44,582 nt of DNA. Origin: Kitasatospora griseola (GTDB lineage Bacteria; Actinomycetota; Actinomycetes; Streptomycetales; Streptomycetaceae). The stretch lies in NCBI RefSeq assembly GCF_014648555.1, contig NZ_BMRI01000043.1:1-44582 (forward strand), in the 5' to 3' direction. Position 1 is the stretch's first letter. Each line of letters begins with the position of its first letter. Below the pieces are notes generated by a model. That model had not been told where the DNA came from, did not search any database, and worked only from the letters and a program-made list of their open reading frames with translations. Position numbers and translations under genes: made by a program. Below, in pieces: positions 1 to 6,784 of this stretch.

Positions 1-1533
1 GGGGCGCGGAAGCCGCATCCGTAGGGCCGGGTACCGAACAACGGCCCAGGCCAGCAACCGGGCAACGAAGCCGGGCCCGACCATCTGAGCAAGGCGTTCC
101 GCCCAGTAGTGCTCCACGGTCCGGCGGGCGTGGTCCCCGGCGTCCTGGTGCTCGGCGGGCAGCCGGTCGGGCAGGTAGCAGCCGTAGACGGGCGCCACCT
201 TCACACCCGCGGCGCGCAGCGCGCACAGCCGGTGCTGTCCGTCGGCGACGGCCTGGTCGCCGTCGTCCCAGTTGATGCCGGATCCGGCGGTGAAGGAGCG
301 GGCCCACCTGCGGTCGCGCGGGGTGAGGTGCGCCATCTCGTAGGCCTGGTTGGTGCGGTCGTCGTCGCCGTCCTGATCGGCGAGGGCGAATTCGAGGGCG
401 GCCTCGGCGATGGCCGGCCAGTCGTCGGCCTCGTGGCGGGGGCAGGCGGCGAACTCGGCGGGGGTGAGGCGGGAGAAGAGTTCGGCGCGGGCGACCTGGT
501 CCTCTCGCCGGCCGCCGGGGTAGGTGAGGGCGAGGGCCTTGCCCTGCGGGGTGTAGGCGCATTTGTGCTGGCTGTGCGGCCACGGCAGGGCGGCCAGCGG
601 CACCGGGCGCACCCCCGTGACGCCGTTCATGTGCAGGGCCAACTGGTCGGGGTCGGTGAACCGGCTCGGGTACAGCTCCGCCTCCCCCGCAGGTGCCTGG
701 GGGCGCAGTGCCCGGTCGGTGTGCTGCTGGCGGGCGGGGTCGGGGACGGTGGCGCCGGTGAAGTCGTGGAAGGGGGCGCCGCTCCAGGGGCCCGTCTCGT
801 CGGAGCGCCGGCGTTCGGGGTTCGGCGCGGTCAGGACGGTGACGTCGGCGCCGGGCAGGAGCAGGGTGCCGGGGACGCCGTGGACGGTGGCCAGGACCAG
901 GTCGCCGCCGGCCCAGGCGGGATCGGCAAGGAGCGGGCGCAGGAGGGCGGCGGGCAGGTGGCGGACGGCTTCGACGCGGTGGAATCCCTCATCGACTCCC
1001 ATGTCCGCCTCCGGAAAGCGCGTCTGGTGGATCTGCAGGTAGTCGCCCTCCATCAGGGCATGCACAGGTTTGGCGAACGACGCCGCGCGGCGCGGGGCGC
1101 GGACCCGACTGGTGTCGTCCTCGGCGTCCTCTGCGATGGGCGCGACGATGTGGTTGCGGGACCAGTGCGCGCCGGCCGGCTCGACGGCGTCGCGGAACAG
1201 CAGCGGCGGCCCTGCGGCCCAGGTGAGGTTCGCCTCGTCCCACGCCAGGCGCCGCCCGTCGACCCGGTCCGCGGTCCTGTAGTCCCCGGGGCGCAGCAGG
1301 AGCGGGCCGGGCATGCCCTGGCAGAAGACGAAGACCATCGTCTCCTCGCGGGCCATCGCCATGAACAGCCCTTCGGAGTCCGGGTCGAGGAACGCCTCCG
1401 CGGACGGGACGTGCTCCACGCGGTCGATCCGTGCGAAGCCCTCGCCCTTGGGCCAGCCGTCCACGGACCACCGGTAGGAAGCGACTTCCAAGTAGTCCCC
1501 GGCCCGGAGTGCCTCATCCAGATGCGCGGCCAT
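1..1533 (-). CDS. Protein with C-terminal ParB/Srx-like DGQHR motif (3' end beyond window)
   Basis: The reading frame starts with ATG at 1533 and stays open to position 1, so at least 511 residues are present and the C-terminus is missing. The amino-acid composition is balanced, while the opposite-strand frame over the same stretch is Gly/Val/Arg-rich and looks like a shadow. Near residue 431 there is VADGQHRLCALRAAG, which matches the substrate/nucleotide-binding motif of the ParB/sulfiredoxin fold (D-G-Q/H-H-R). The first 400 residues contain several Trp/Asp-rich segments and I recognise no family there. In phage and plasmid proteins DGQHR domains occur in DNA-associated enzymes, but here the function is only a guess. 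No neighbouring gene on the same strand helps. Confidence 0.7.
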   Translation of the reverse strand, partial: MAAHLDEALRAGDYLEVASYRWSVDGWPKGEGFARIDRVEHVPSAEAFLDPDSEGLFMAMAREETMVFVFCQGMPGPLLLRPGDYRTADRVDGRRLAWDEANLTWAAGPPLLFRDAVEPAGAHWSRNHIVAPIAEDAEDDTSRVRAPRRAASFAKPVHALMEGDYLQIHQTRFPEADMGVDEGFHRVEAVRHLPAALLRPLLADPAWAGGDLVLATVHGVPGTLLLPGADVTVLTAPNPERRRSDETGPWSGAPFHDFTGATVPDPARQQHTDRALRPQAPAGEAELYPSRFTDPDQLALHMNGVTGVRPVPLAALPWPHSQHKCAYTPQGKALALTYPGGRREDQVARAELFSRLTPAEFAACPRHEADDWPAIAEAALEFALADQDGDDDRTNQAYEMAHLTPRDRRWARSFTAGSGINWDDGDQAVADGQHRLCALRAAGVKVAPVYGCYLPDRLPAEHQDAGDHARRTVEHYWAERLAQMVGPGFVARLLAWAVVRYPALRMRLPRP

Positions 1534-1751
1534 GACGCTCCCCTCTCCCCGGCCCGATCGCCGCTCCGCCGCGGCGGACAGTGCGGAAATCCCGCCGCGG
1601 CGAAGCCTAGTGGTGACGGACAGTCAGTTGCATCCCGCCCGGACCAGTGTCCTGACACCCCGCCCGGGGGCGGGCGGCCGGGCGCTGCTCCCCCGGCCGC
1701 CCGGCCCCGCCGGCAGTGTGGGAGTCCGGCGGGGCGGGTTCGTGGGGTCGG

Positions 1752-2009
1752 TCAGTTCCAGCCGGAGTCGGCGGCGGGGAGGAGGCCGCCCCCGGTGGTG
1801 CCCCAGTAGACGTCCCCCGCTCCGGCCCGCGCCGTCCGGCTCGCGCGTCGGCGCCTACACGGTGTCGTCGGGGTGGAAGTGCCGGCCGTCGCGCAGTTCC
1901 TCGCCCTCCTGGCGGTGCCGATGCAGGCCACGAACAGCCGCCAGCCGTCCACCGCGTCGATCGTCACGCCGTAGCCGACGGCAGGGTTCCCCGAGCGCAC
2001 CACCCACAC
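1752..2009 (-). pseudogene. Frameshifted small-gene remnant
   Basis: From a GTG at 2009 the frame reads a plausible globular start (VRSGNPAVGYGVTIDAVDGW). Around 1915-1925 the sense shifts into another frame, which gives EGEELRDGRHFHPDDTV and stops at 1855-1857. The original frame becomes Arg/Thr/Pro-rich nonsense and then ends at 1752 in another sensible stretch (GDVYWGTTGGGLLPAADSGWN is best read as a separate C-terminus). This pattern fits a decayed gene with at least one indel, or two joined remnants. I do not recognise the family. Confidence 0.45.
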
Positions 2010-2018
2010 CCTGCAACT

Positions 2019-2489
2019 TCAGGAGAAACCATCAACGAAATCAGGATTCGGGAGAATCCATGGCGGGTCAACGGTACCAGGGTCGCTGATATTCCAATCA
2101 TCTCTAAACCAGTTTAGAGTCGTGTCGTCTGATGTGCGCGATCTCAGAAAATCGCGGATTGGACCTGGGCGGCTCTCTACCTCCCCCGCTACCGGCGGTA
2201 GGATTACATGCAATGTCCTGGGAGTGTTACTAAAGAACCTAACTTTGTTCTCCTCCGGCGATCCAGGCTCATCCCCATGAACGCCCGCTTCGGTGTTTCT
2301 CAGAAGAGAACTTCGATACTCCTCATCGACCATGGACCGCGCAGCTGCTTTCAGCAGCCGCTTGTCCTGGTAACGCGGGTCGAGGATGACCAGACTCTCG
2401 CGCCATGTACGCAGTACATTCTGGTCGACCACGCTCATGTCGGAACCAATCAAGTCTTCCTTATTGCGCTCCGAACTCGCCTCGCTCAT
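2019..2489 (-). CDS. Candidate RiPP precursor with NHLP-like leader
   Basis: This 156-residue protein begins with ATG at 2489, which shares its A with the TAA stop of the upstream JmjC gene (TAATG), so the two are translationally coupled. Residues about 45-99 follow the nitrile-hydratase-alpha-like leader (NHLP) pattern: an Ala-rich helix, DEEYRSSLLRN corresponding to Dp.fRa.Ll.dP, then KVRFFSNTPRTLHVILPP corresponding to v.vv.nTp.tlhlvLPp. In the known families (TIGR03793-type) this leader recruits modifying enzymes and is followed by a core. Here the tail, residues 100-156, has no Cys, His, Lys, Tyr or Met. It is rich in Asp, Pro, Trp and Asn, and ends WILPNPDFVDGFS. It has no double-Gly site. 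Base composition is much more AT-rich than the surroundings. Alternative: a non-RiPP protein that only shares the leader fold. Confidence 0.6.
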   Translation of the reverse strand: MSEASSERNKEDLIGSDMSVVDQNVLRTWRESLVILDPRYQDKRLLKAAARSMVDEEYRSSLLRNTEAGVHGDEPGSPEENKVRFFSNTPRTLHVILPPVAGEVESRPGPIRDFLRSRTSDDTTLNWFRDDWNISDPGTVDPPWILPNPDFVDGFS

Positions 2490-3700
2490 TACAACAACAC
2501 CTCCAGAAGGCCTTCGCTTACCAACCGCTTCACTAAATCAATTCGATCCTCCGTAGATAGGTTGCCCGGCAGTTCGCCGACGGCAAACCTATGACGTTGC
2601 GCAATGAACTCCAGTGCTTTCCCTAGAACGGGTGGTCCAGTCACAAAGTTGCCTACGAATTCGATCGTGGCCCGATCTGGCGCGATTCGAACCAGGCAGA
2701 GGTGCTCTGGTGAGCGAGAAACGATCGACTCATCGCTCAGATCTGCGAGCGCGTCGAGCGACCGGAATTGGCTCAGACCTGTCGACTCGTCGGCTGCGAT
2801 AAGCTTGGAAGCGATGCGTTCCTTCGCTTTCTCCATGAAGCTTTCGTCGGTCAGCGCTGCGGTCATCCGGCGCACCATCTCAGTGACGTGTGCCATGTCG
2901 AGCGGCTCATCTACATACTGTGGCGGCAGGGCGCTGCGAAAAATCGCATCCTCATCTGCTAGTTGTTCGAGCGCATCTTTGAACAAGTCGTGCCATCGAA
3001 ACGCATGGATCCCCACTGTTAGATGCAACGACGACGAATCTCCTGTGACGGCCTTATGTCGGAAGCCACGCGGCAGGTAGAGCATGTCCCCCGGCATGAG
3101 CGTGAAGATTTGCGCATCCGGCAGCGTCTGCTTGTGGTTCCTGTTATGGGCGAGCGGCAACTCAACCGGTGGACTCGATACGTGCCATTCCTTCGTCCCG
3201 TGAAGCTGGAGTATGAAGACATCGTGCGTGTCGACGTGCGGCAAGAAGCCCTGGGCACCGGCCGGAGTGAGATATATGTTGGCGCCGATTGGGTGGTGCA
3301 GCGCCGCCTGCAAACCGCGGCACAGGCGGCCTACGGCCGCTGAGCGACGGTGGGTCTGATTGATAACGACCGTGAACCCGTCGTGGTACGCACGATAGGC
3401 CGCCTGGACGTCTAACCCGGCGTTTCCAGTCGTGCGAATTTGCTGATCCGACATGGTGCCGTCTGGTTCGGACCGGGTGAGTCGTTCACCCTGAGTCGGC
3501 TGTCGGCGATTCGAAACGGTTGCCGTGAGCAGCTCGTCAACCGCCTCTAGGCGCGGCAGCTTCGCGTAGTATTCTAGCTCACCACGACTAACCAGCAGCG
3601 GCTTTGATTCGTAGTATTGTTCGTAGAAGTCTATAGGTTTGACCGGATCGAGTAGCCATTCGAGAGTGAAGGCCGATGGGACTGGAGACATGCCATCCAT
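2489..3700 (-). CDS. JmjC/ROX-type cupin, Fe(II)/2-oxoglutarate oxygenase
   Basis: The product is a predicted protein hydroxylase of the cupin_4 / JmjC family, which includes ribosomal oxygenases such as YcfD, MINA53 and NO66. With the ATG at 3700 as residue 1 (403 residues), the first two iron ligands are H155 and D157 in FLPHVDTHDVF, followed by LQLHGTKEW, where the Lys is the usual 2-oxoglutarate contact. The third ligand is probably H215 in YLPRGFRHKA, and SLHLTVG lies on the next strand. The C-terminal part (VTGPPVLGKALEFI to the end) resembles the winged-helix domain of this family. Further ATG/GTG codons lie upstream at 3730 and 3760, and 3691 is also possible, so the start is uncertain. 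The stop overlaps the start of the NHLP-like gene, which makes that product the likely substrate. The gene is AT-rich, as expected for transferred DNA. Confidence 0.8.
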   Translation of the reverse strand: MDGMSPVPSAFTLEWLLDPVKPIDFYEQYYESKPLLVSRGELEYYAKLPRLEAVDELLTATVSNRRQPTQGERLTRSEPDGTMSDQQIRTTGNAGLDVQAAYRAYHDGFTVVINQTHRRSAAVGRLCRGLQAALHHPIGANIYLTPAGAQGFLPHVDTHDVFILQLHGTKEWHVSSPPVELPLAHNRNHKQTLPDAQIFTLMPGDMLYLPRGFRHKAVTGDSSSLHLTVGIHAFRWHDLFKDALEQLADEDAIFRSALPPQYVDEPLDMAHVTEMVRRMTAALTDESFMEKAKERIASKLIAADESTGLSQFRSLDALADLSDESIVSRSPEHLCLVRIAPDRATIEFVGNFVTGPPVLGKALEFIAQRHRFAVGELPGNLSTEDRIDLVKRLVSEGLLEVLL

Positions 3701-3758
3701 GTTTCCACTGGTGAGCTTCTCCCGCAGCATGAGGGTGCCCAGCACCCCTTCCCTCTGC

Positions 3759-3890
3759 ATCGTTCTGATCGAGTTCGACAGCTTTGAACAGGCCGTCGCG
3801 GCATACGAGAGCGAGGCATATCAGAAGGCGCTGGTGGCCCTCCCCGACGGCGTCGAGCGCGACTTCCGCATCATCGAAGGCATCGACTGA
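3759..3890 (+). pseudogene. DUF1330 protein, C-terminal fragment
   Basis: The frame encodes IVLIEFDSFEQAVAAYES followed by EAYQKALVALPDGVERDFRIIEGID and a stop. This is the second half of a DUF1330 (dimeric alpha/beta barrel) protein: the strand 'vviEFps', the 'A..wYdS.eYq' helix and the final 'vEG' strand. A complete member has about 95 residues, so roughly the first half is missing. The homology stops just where the AT-rich JmjC cassette begins, so the truncation marks the right border of that cassette. Confidence 0.65.
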
Positions 3891-4194
3891 CCGGCGGGCC
3901 CAGCCATCGCTGAGCATCCGTCACCTGATACGCACACGGTGCTGAACGACGACTCATGAGACGAGTTCGAAGCCATGCCTCGCGTCCCAGTTCGTCGTCG
4001 ACGTCCTCGACGGCCTGGGACAGGCTCGCCAGGGCCTCGATGTAGGCCTCGATGTCGCCGGGGCGCGGCTCGTAGTGGGCGCGGCCTCCGGCGCCGTAGT
4101 GGCCCAGCGGTGCGATCAGGGCGGCCCCGCACTCCAGCTCGTCCGGAGCCCAGCCGGTGACGTCGACCAGCTGGCCGTCCAGGGGGCCGCCCAC
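3871..4194 (-). CDS. Small GGPLDGQ-family protein, N-terminus probably lost
   Basis: The product contains GGPLDGQLVDVTGW, ECGAAL and GHYGAGGRAHYEPRPGD. A second, degraded copy of the same signature lies at 16829-16993, which supports a real family, probably of phage or mobile-element origin. The frame is open and protein-like further upstream (RILIKRRVYGAEPGEYAGPE) to a stop at 4297-4299, but that stretch has no ATG, GTG or TTG. The GTG at 4194 is therefore the only usual start and cuts into the conserved region, which suggests the original start was lost by rearrangement. Function unknown. Its 3' end overlaps the DUF1330 fragment in antiparallel by 20 bp. Confidence 0.5.
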   Translation of the reverse strand: MGGPLDGQLVDVTGWAPDELECGAALIAPLGHYGAGGRAHYEPRPGDIEAYIEALASLSQAVEDVDDELGREAWLRTRLMSRRSAPCAYQVTDAQRWLGPPVSRCLR

Positions 4195-4303
4195 CAGCTC
4201 CCGGTACTCGCGTCCCGGCTCGGGGCCGGCGTACTCGCCGGGCTCGGCGCCGTAGACCCGGCGCTTGATGAGGATCCGCGAATTCCTCAGTCTCGATCAG
4301 GCT

Positions 4304-4336
4304 CCCCACTTGCTTGACCAGGTCAAATGAGTGGGG
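4304..4336. repeat. 33-bp imperfect palindrome
   Basis: The sequence is CCCCACT-tgc-TTGACC-A-GGTCAA-atg-AGTGGGG, centred on 4320. It contains a perfect 13-bp palindrome, TTGACCAGGTCAA, and outer 7-bp arms that also pair. It lies between the small GGPLDGQ gene and the zinc-finger gene terminator. It could be an operator for a dimeric repressor or the remnant of a recombination site. Confidence 0.5.
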
Positions 4337-4363
4337 AGGGTGGGGATCGGGGAGCGCGTGCGT

Positions 4364-4394
4364 GGGCCCCGCCGACCGAAGGTCGGCGGGGCCC
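4364..4394 (-). terminator. Intrinsic-type hairpin after the zinc-finger gene
   Basis: A 14-bp perfect stem, GGGCCCCGCCGACC with its complement, closes over a GAA loop. It lies 30 bp downstream of the stop of the minus-strand zinc-finger gene. No T-run follows, as is usual in streptomycetes. Confidence 0.7.
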
Positions 4395-4423
4395 GAGGGT
4401 GGACGGCGGGTCAGGTGCCTGTG

Positions 4424-4933
4424 TCAGGGAACCCGTCGCAGCGGGGGCGCGTCGCGTGCCGGGTGGATGACGGGCCGGGCGGCCTCGGGGGTCGCCAGCA
4501 GGGCGACGATCGTGATCGGCTGGTCGCAGTGCGGGCAGTTGCGGGTCGCCGCGGGCTCCAGGACGTCGCGGACGGGGGTGCGGGCCGGGGCCCGGACCAC
4601 CGGCGGGGGCGGCAGCTCCGCCCTGGCCGGGGCGGGGGTCGGGGCCGGGATCGGTCCGCGGCGGGCGGGCTCGCCCAGGCGAAGGGCGCGTTCCTGGTCG
4701 CGCTGGCGGTCGCGAGCGCGGCCGGCGCCCTTGCGGCAGCGGTCGCTGCAGTAGTTTCGCCGGACGGTCTTGAGCGCGGTGAACTCGGTCTTGCAGAACA
4801 CGCAGGCGCGGGTCTCGCGCATCTCCTCGCGGTCGCGGGCGCCGATGCGGCACTCGTGCGAGCAGAAGTAGCGTCGGCGGCGGGCGGGCGCCTGGAACTC
4901 GTTCTGGCAGGCCATGCAGTTGCGGGTGTCCAT
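4424..4933 (-). CDS. Multi zinc-finger protein, 5' end truncated
   Basis: The product has repeated treble-clef-like fingers: CMACQNEF...YFCSHEC, CVFCKTEF...NYCSDRCRKG and a C-terminal CPHCDQPITIV. Upstream of the ATG at 4933 the frame remains open to 5071 and encodes another finger of the same type (CPICHTAF ... VYCSPVCRNRGIAEKT), but no start codon is present there. The native N-terminus has therefore been lost exactly where the IS21-like element begins. ATG 4933 would give a 169-residue protein with two N-terminal fingers, an Ala/Pro linker and the last finger. Such serial fingers resemble small DNA-binding or HNH-associated proteins of actinobacterial phages and plasmids; the role is unknown. 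Confidence 0.65.
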   Translation of the reverse strand: MDTRNCMACQNEFQAPARRRRYFCSHECRIGARDREEMRETRACVFCKTEFTALKTVRRNYCSDRCRKGAGRARDRQRDQERALRLGEPARRGPIPAPTPAPARAELPPPPVVRAPARTPVRDVLEPAATRNCPHCDQPITIVALLATPEAARPVIHPARDAPPLRRVP

Positions 4934-5080
4934 GGTCTTCTCCGCGATGCCGCGGTTGCGGCAGACCGGCGAGCAGTAGACCCGCCTGCTGAACGTCGAT
5001 TCGAGGGCGAAGGCGGTGTGGCAGATCGGGCACTGCCGGGTGAGCTCGGGCCCGTCCTGGCCTCGGTGGTGTCAACTCGC

Positions 5081-5245
5081 TCAGGAAGCACGGGAGTTCA
5101 CCCCCGCACGGATGGTGTCGGCCTTGGTCTGGTGGTTGCGCAGGCGGTAGGACGGGCCGTCGATCCCGGCGACCGCGGCGCGGTGCAGGAGCCGGTCGAG
5201 CATCGCGGCGGCGACGGTGGCGTCGCCAAAGCCGCCGGCCCAGTC
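5081..5245 (-). pseudogene. istB: istB 3' fragment (IS21 helper ATPase C-terminus)
   Basis: The minus-strand frame reads DWAGGFGDATVAAAMLDRLL and continues HRAAVAGIDGPSYRLRNHQTKADTIR to a TGA at 5081-5083. This is the typical C-terminal end of IstB proteins (FGD..vAaAmLDRllH...i.G.SYRlr). The N-terminal part is 3.6 kb away at 8851-9498. Joining VGIAK at 8851 to DWAGGFGD here restores a complete IstB, so this is the detached end of the same gene. Confidence 0.8.
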
Positions 5246-5390
5246 ATCTGGGGCTGGCACTTGTTCCCTCACACGAGTTGCCGCTGCCACCTGGCCGTTT
5301 CCTGCTCCTGCGGTCCTCGTTGGTTCTCGCGGTAGCGCCCAGGTTCTCAAGGTGCTGCCTTGACCGTTCAGGTGCGAGGAAGGTGTGCCG

Positions 5391-6455
5391 ATGGCCGAGG
5401 CGAGGCTGCAGGTCATCGCGGGCGGTGGCGTCCCACAAGGGCCACTGGTGACGGACCCATGGCAGTTCCAGGCCGCCTGCGTGGAGGCATTCGTCGCCTC
5501 GTGGCGGGCCCGCGGGTTCAGCCCGGTGACGATCGACAACGACATCGGCCTGCTGGAGCGGACGCTCGTCGCGCTGGGTCGGCCGGCGTGGGAGGTGACG
5601 CCGGAAGACATCGACCGCGTCGTCGGTGACCTCGCGGTCAAGGGCCGAGCGACGTCGACGCGCCGCGAGTACGTGCAGATCTTCAAGGGCTTCCACCGGT
5701 TCCTCCAGGCCCGCAAGGCCGCAGAGATCGAGGCCGCGTTCGGGGTCCGACTGGTCTGCCCCGTCGACGAGTTCAACGCTTCCCGGCATGTCGGTGACGA
5801 TTCTCCGGCCCTGCTGCCGCCGCCGACCCCGGAGCGGGTGACCGAGTTCTTCGACTTCATGAAGCAGCGGATCGCGACCGCGAGGAAGTACGGGCCCGCC
5901 GCCCGCGACTACGCGCTGTTCCGGACGCTGTATCACGCCGGGCTTCGCTCCGAGGAGGCGTCGCTGCTGGAGAGGCCGGACCTGCACTTCACCCGCGGCC
6001 CGTTCGGCAAGCTCCACGTCCGCTTCGGCAAGGGCGCCCACACCTCCGGCCCGCGTCCGCGCTGGGTGCCGATGCTCGACGGCCTGGACCTGGTGCTGCG
6101 GTGGTTCCTGGAAGATGTGCGGGGCAAGTTCCCCGACTCTCCCGTGCTGTTCGCGGACGAGTCCGGTGGGCCCCTGCATCGCGGGACGATCCGCAACCGG
6201 CTCCGCTATCTCATGGAACTCGAAGGGCGCCCGCCGGCGGAGCGGTTCAGCCCGCATGCCCTGCGACGGGCCTGCGCGACCCACAACTACGAGCGAGGCG
6301 TCGACCTGGTCGCGATCCAACAGATGCTCGGTCACTGGACGGTCAGCTCAACCATGCGTTATGTCCGGCCCTCCGCGACGTTCATCGAGGACGCCTATCA
6401 GCGGGCGGTCGCCGCCACCCTGGCCGAGCTGACCGGGAAGGACACCACGGCATGA
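5391..6455 (+). CDS. Tyrosine recombinase (XerD/phage integrase type)
   Basis: This 354-residue recombinase probably moves the element it lies in. Residues about 20-130 form the SAM-like core-binding domain (ACVEAFVASWRARGFSP; STRREYVQIFKGFHRF). The catalytic domain has all expected residues: R186 in HAGLRSEEAS, a Lys in the FGKGAH turn, H289 and R292 in SPHALRRA, H315 in MLGHWTV, and the nucleophile Y324 in TMRYV. ATG 5391 is preferred over GTG 5385 because AGGAAGG lies 8 bp upstream of it. Its stop overlaps the next start as ATGA. Confidence 0.85.
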   Translation: MAEARLQVIAGGGVPQGPLVTDPWQFQAACVEAFVASWRARGFSPVTIDNDIGLLERTLVALGRPAWEVTPEDIDRVVGDLAVKGRATSTRREYVQIFKGFHRFLQARKAAEIEAAFGVRLVCPVDEFNASRHVGDDSPALLPPPTPERVTEFFDFMKQRIATARKYGPAARDYALFRTLYHAGLRSEEASLLERPDLHFTRGPFGKLHVRFGKGAHTSGPRPRWVPMLDGLDLVLRWFLEDVRGKFPDSPVLFADESGGPLHRGTIRNRLRYLMELEGRPPAERFSPHALRRACATHNYERGVDLVAIQQMLGHWTVSSTMRYVRPSATFIEDAYQRAVAATLAELTGKDTTA

Positions 6456-6769
6456 AGATCCGATGGCGGCTGCGGATGGCCGCCGCCCAACGCGAGGTCT
6501 GGACCGGAACCGATCTGCGGCGACTGCTGGCTGAGAAGGCGGGCCTGGAGCTGTCGTCGGCGTCGGTGTCCGCGCTGTTCACCAAGGAGCCCTCGCAGGT
6601 CAAGATGACCACGCTGGCCGCGTTGTGCACCGCGCTGGAGTGCACCCCGAACGACCTCATCGAAGTCGACACCACCCCGGTCGAGCGGTCAGCGGCCCCG
6701 CCTCGACTGGCGGCAGCCCAGCCCAAGGTCGCGGCGGCCGCCCGGGGCCGGTCGATGCCGCCCCTGTGA
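6452..6769 (+). CDS. XRE/Cro-type HTH regulator
   Basis: This 105-residue protein starts inside the stop of the recombinase gene (ATGA overlap), so the two are coupled. Residues about 15-70 (TDLRRLLAEKAGLELSSASV, then SALFTKEPSQVKMTTLAALC and CTPNDLIEV) match the HTH_26/XRE fold, in which the recognition helix precedes 'l..Lc..L.c.p.dLie'. The C-terminal 30 residues are an Ala/Pro/Arg tail. It may repress the element's promoter or act as a recombination directionality factor. Confidence 0.75.
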   Translation: MKIRWRLRMAAAQREVWTGTDLRRLLAEKAGLELSSASVSALFTKEPSQVKMTTLAALCTALECTPNDLIEVDTTPVERSAAPPRLAAAQPKVAAAARGRSMPPL

Positions 6770-6784
6770 CCTGCGGACTTCGTG

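Noticed and set aside
109..1809. Long plus-strand reading frame (566 codons)
   Set aside because: It is Gly/Val/Arg-rich without sensible motifs, and the opposite strand carries a balanced protein with a DGQHR motif; it is a high-GC shadow.
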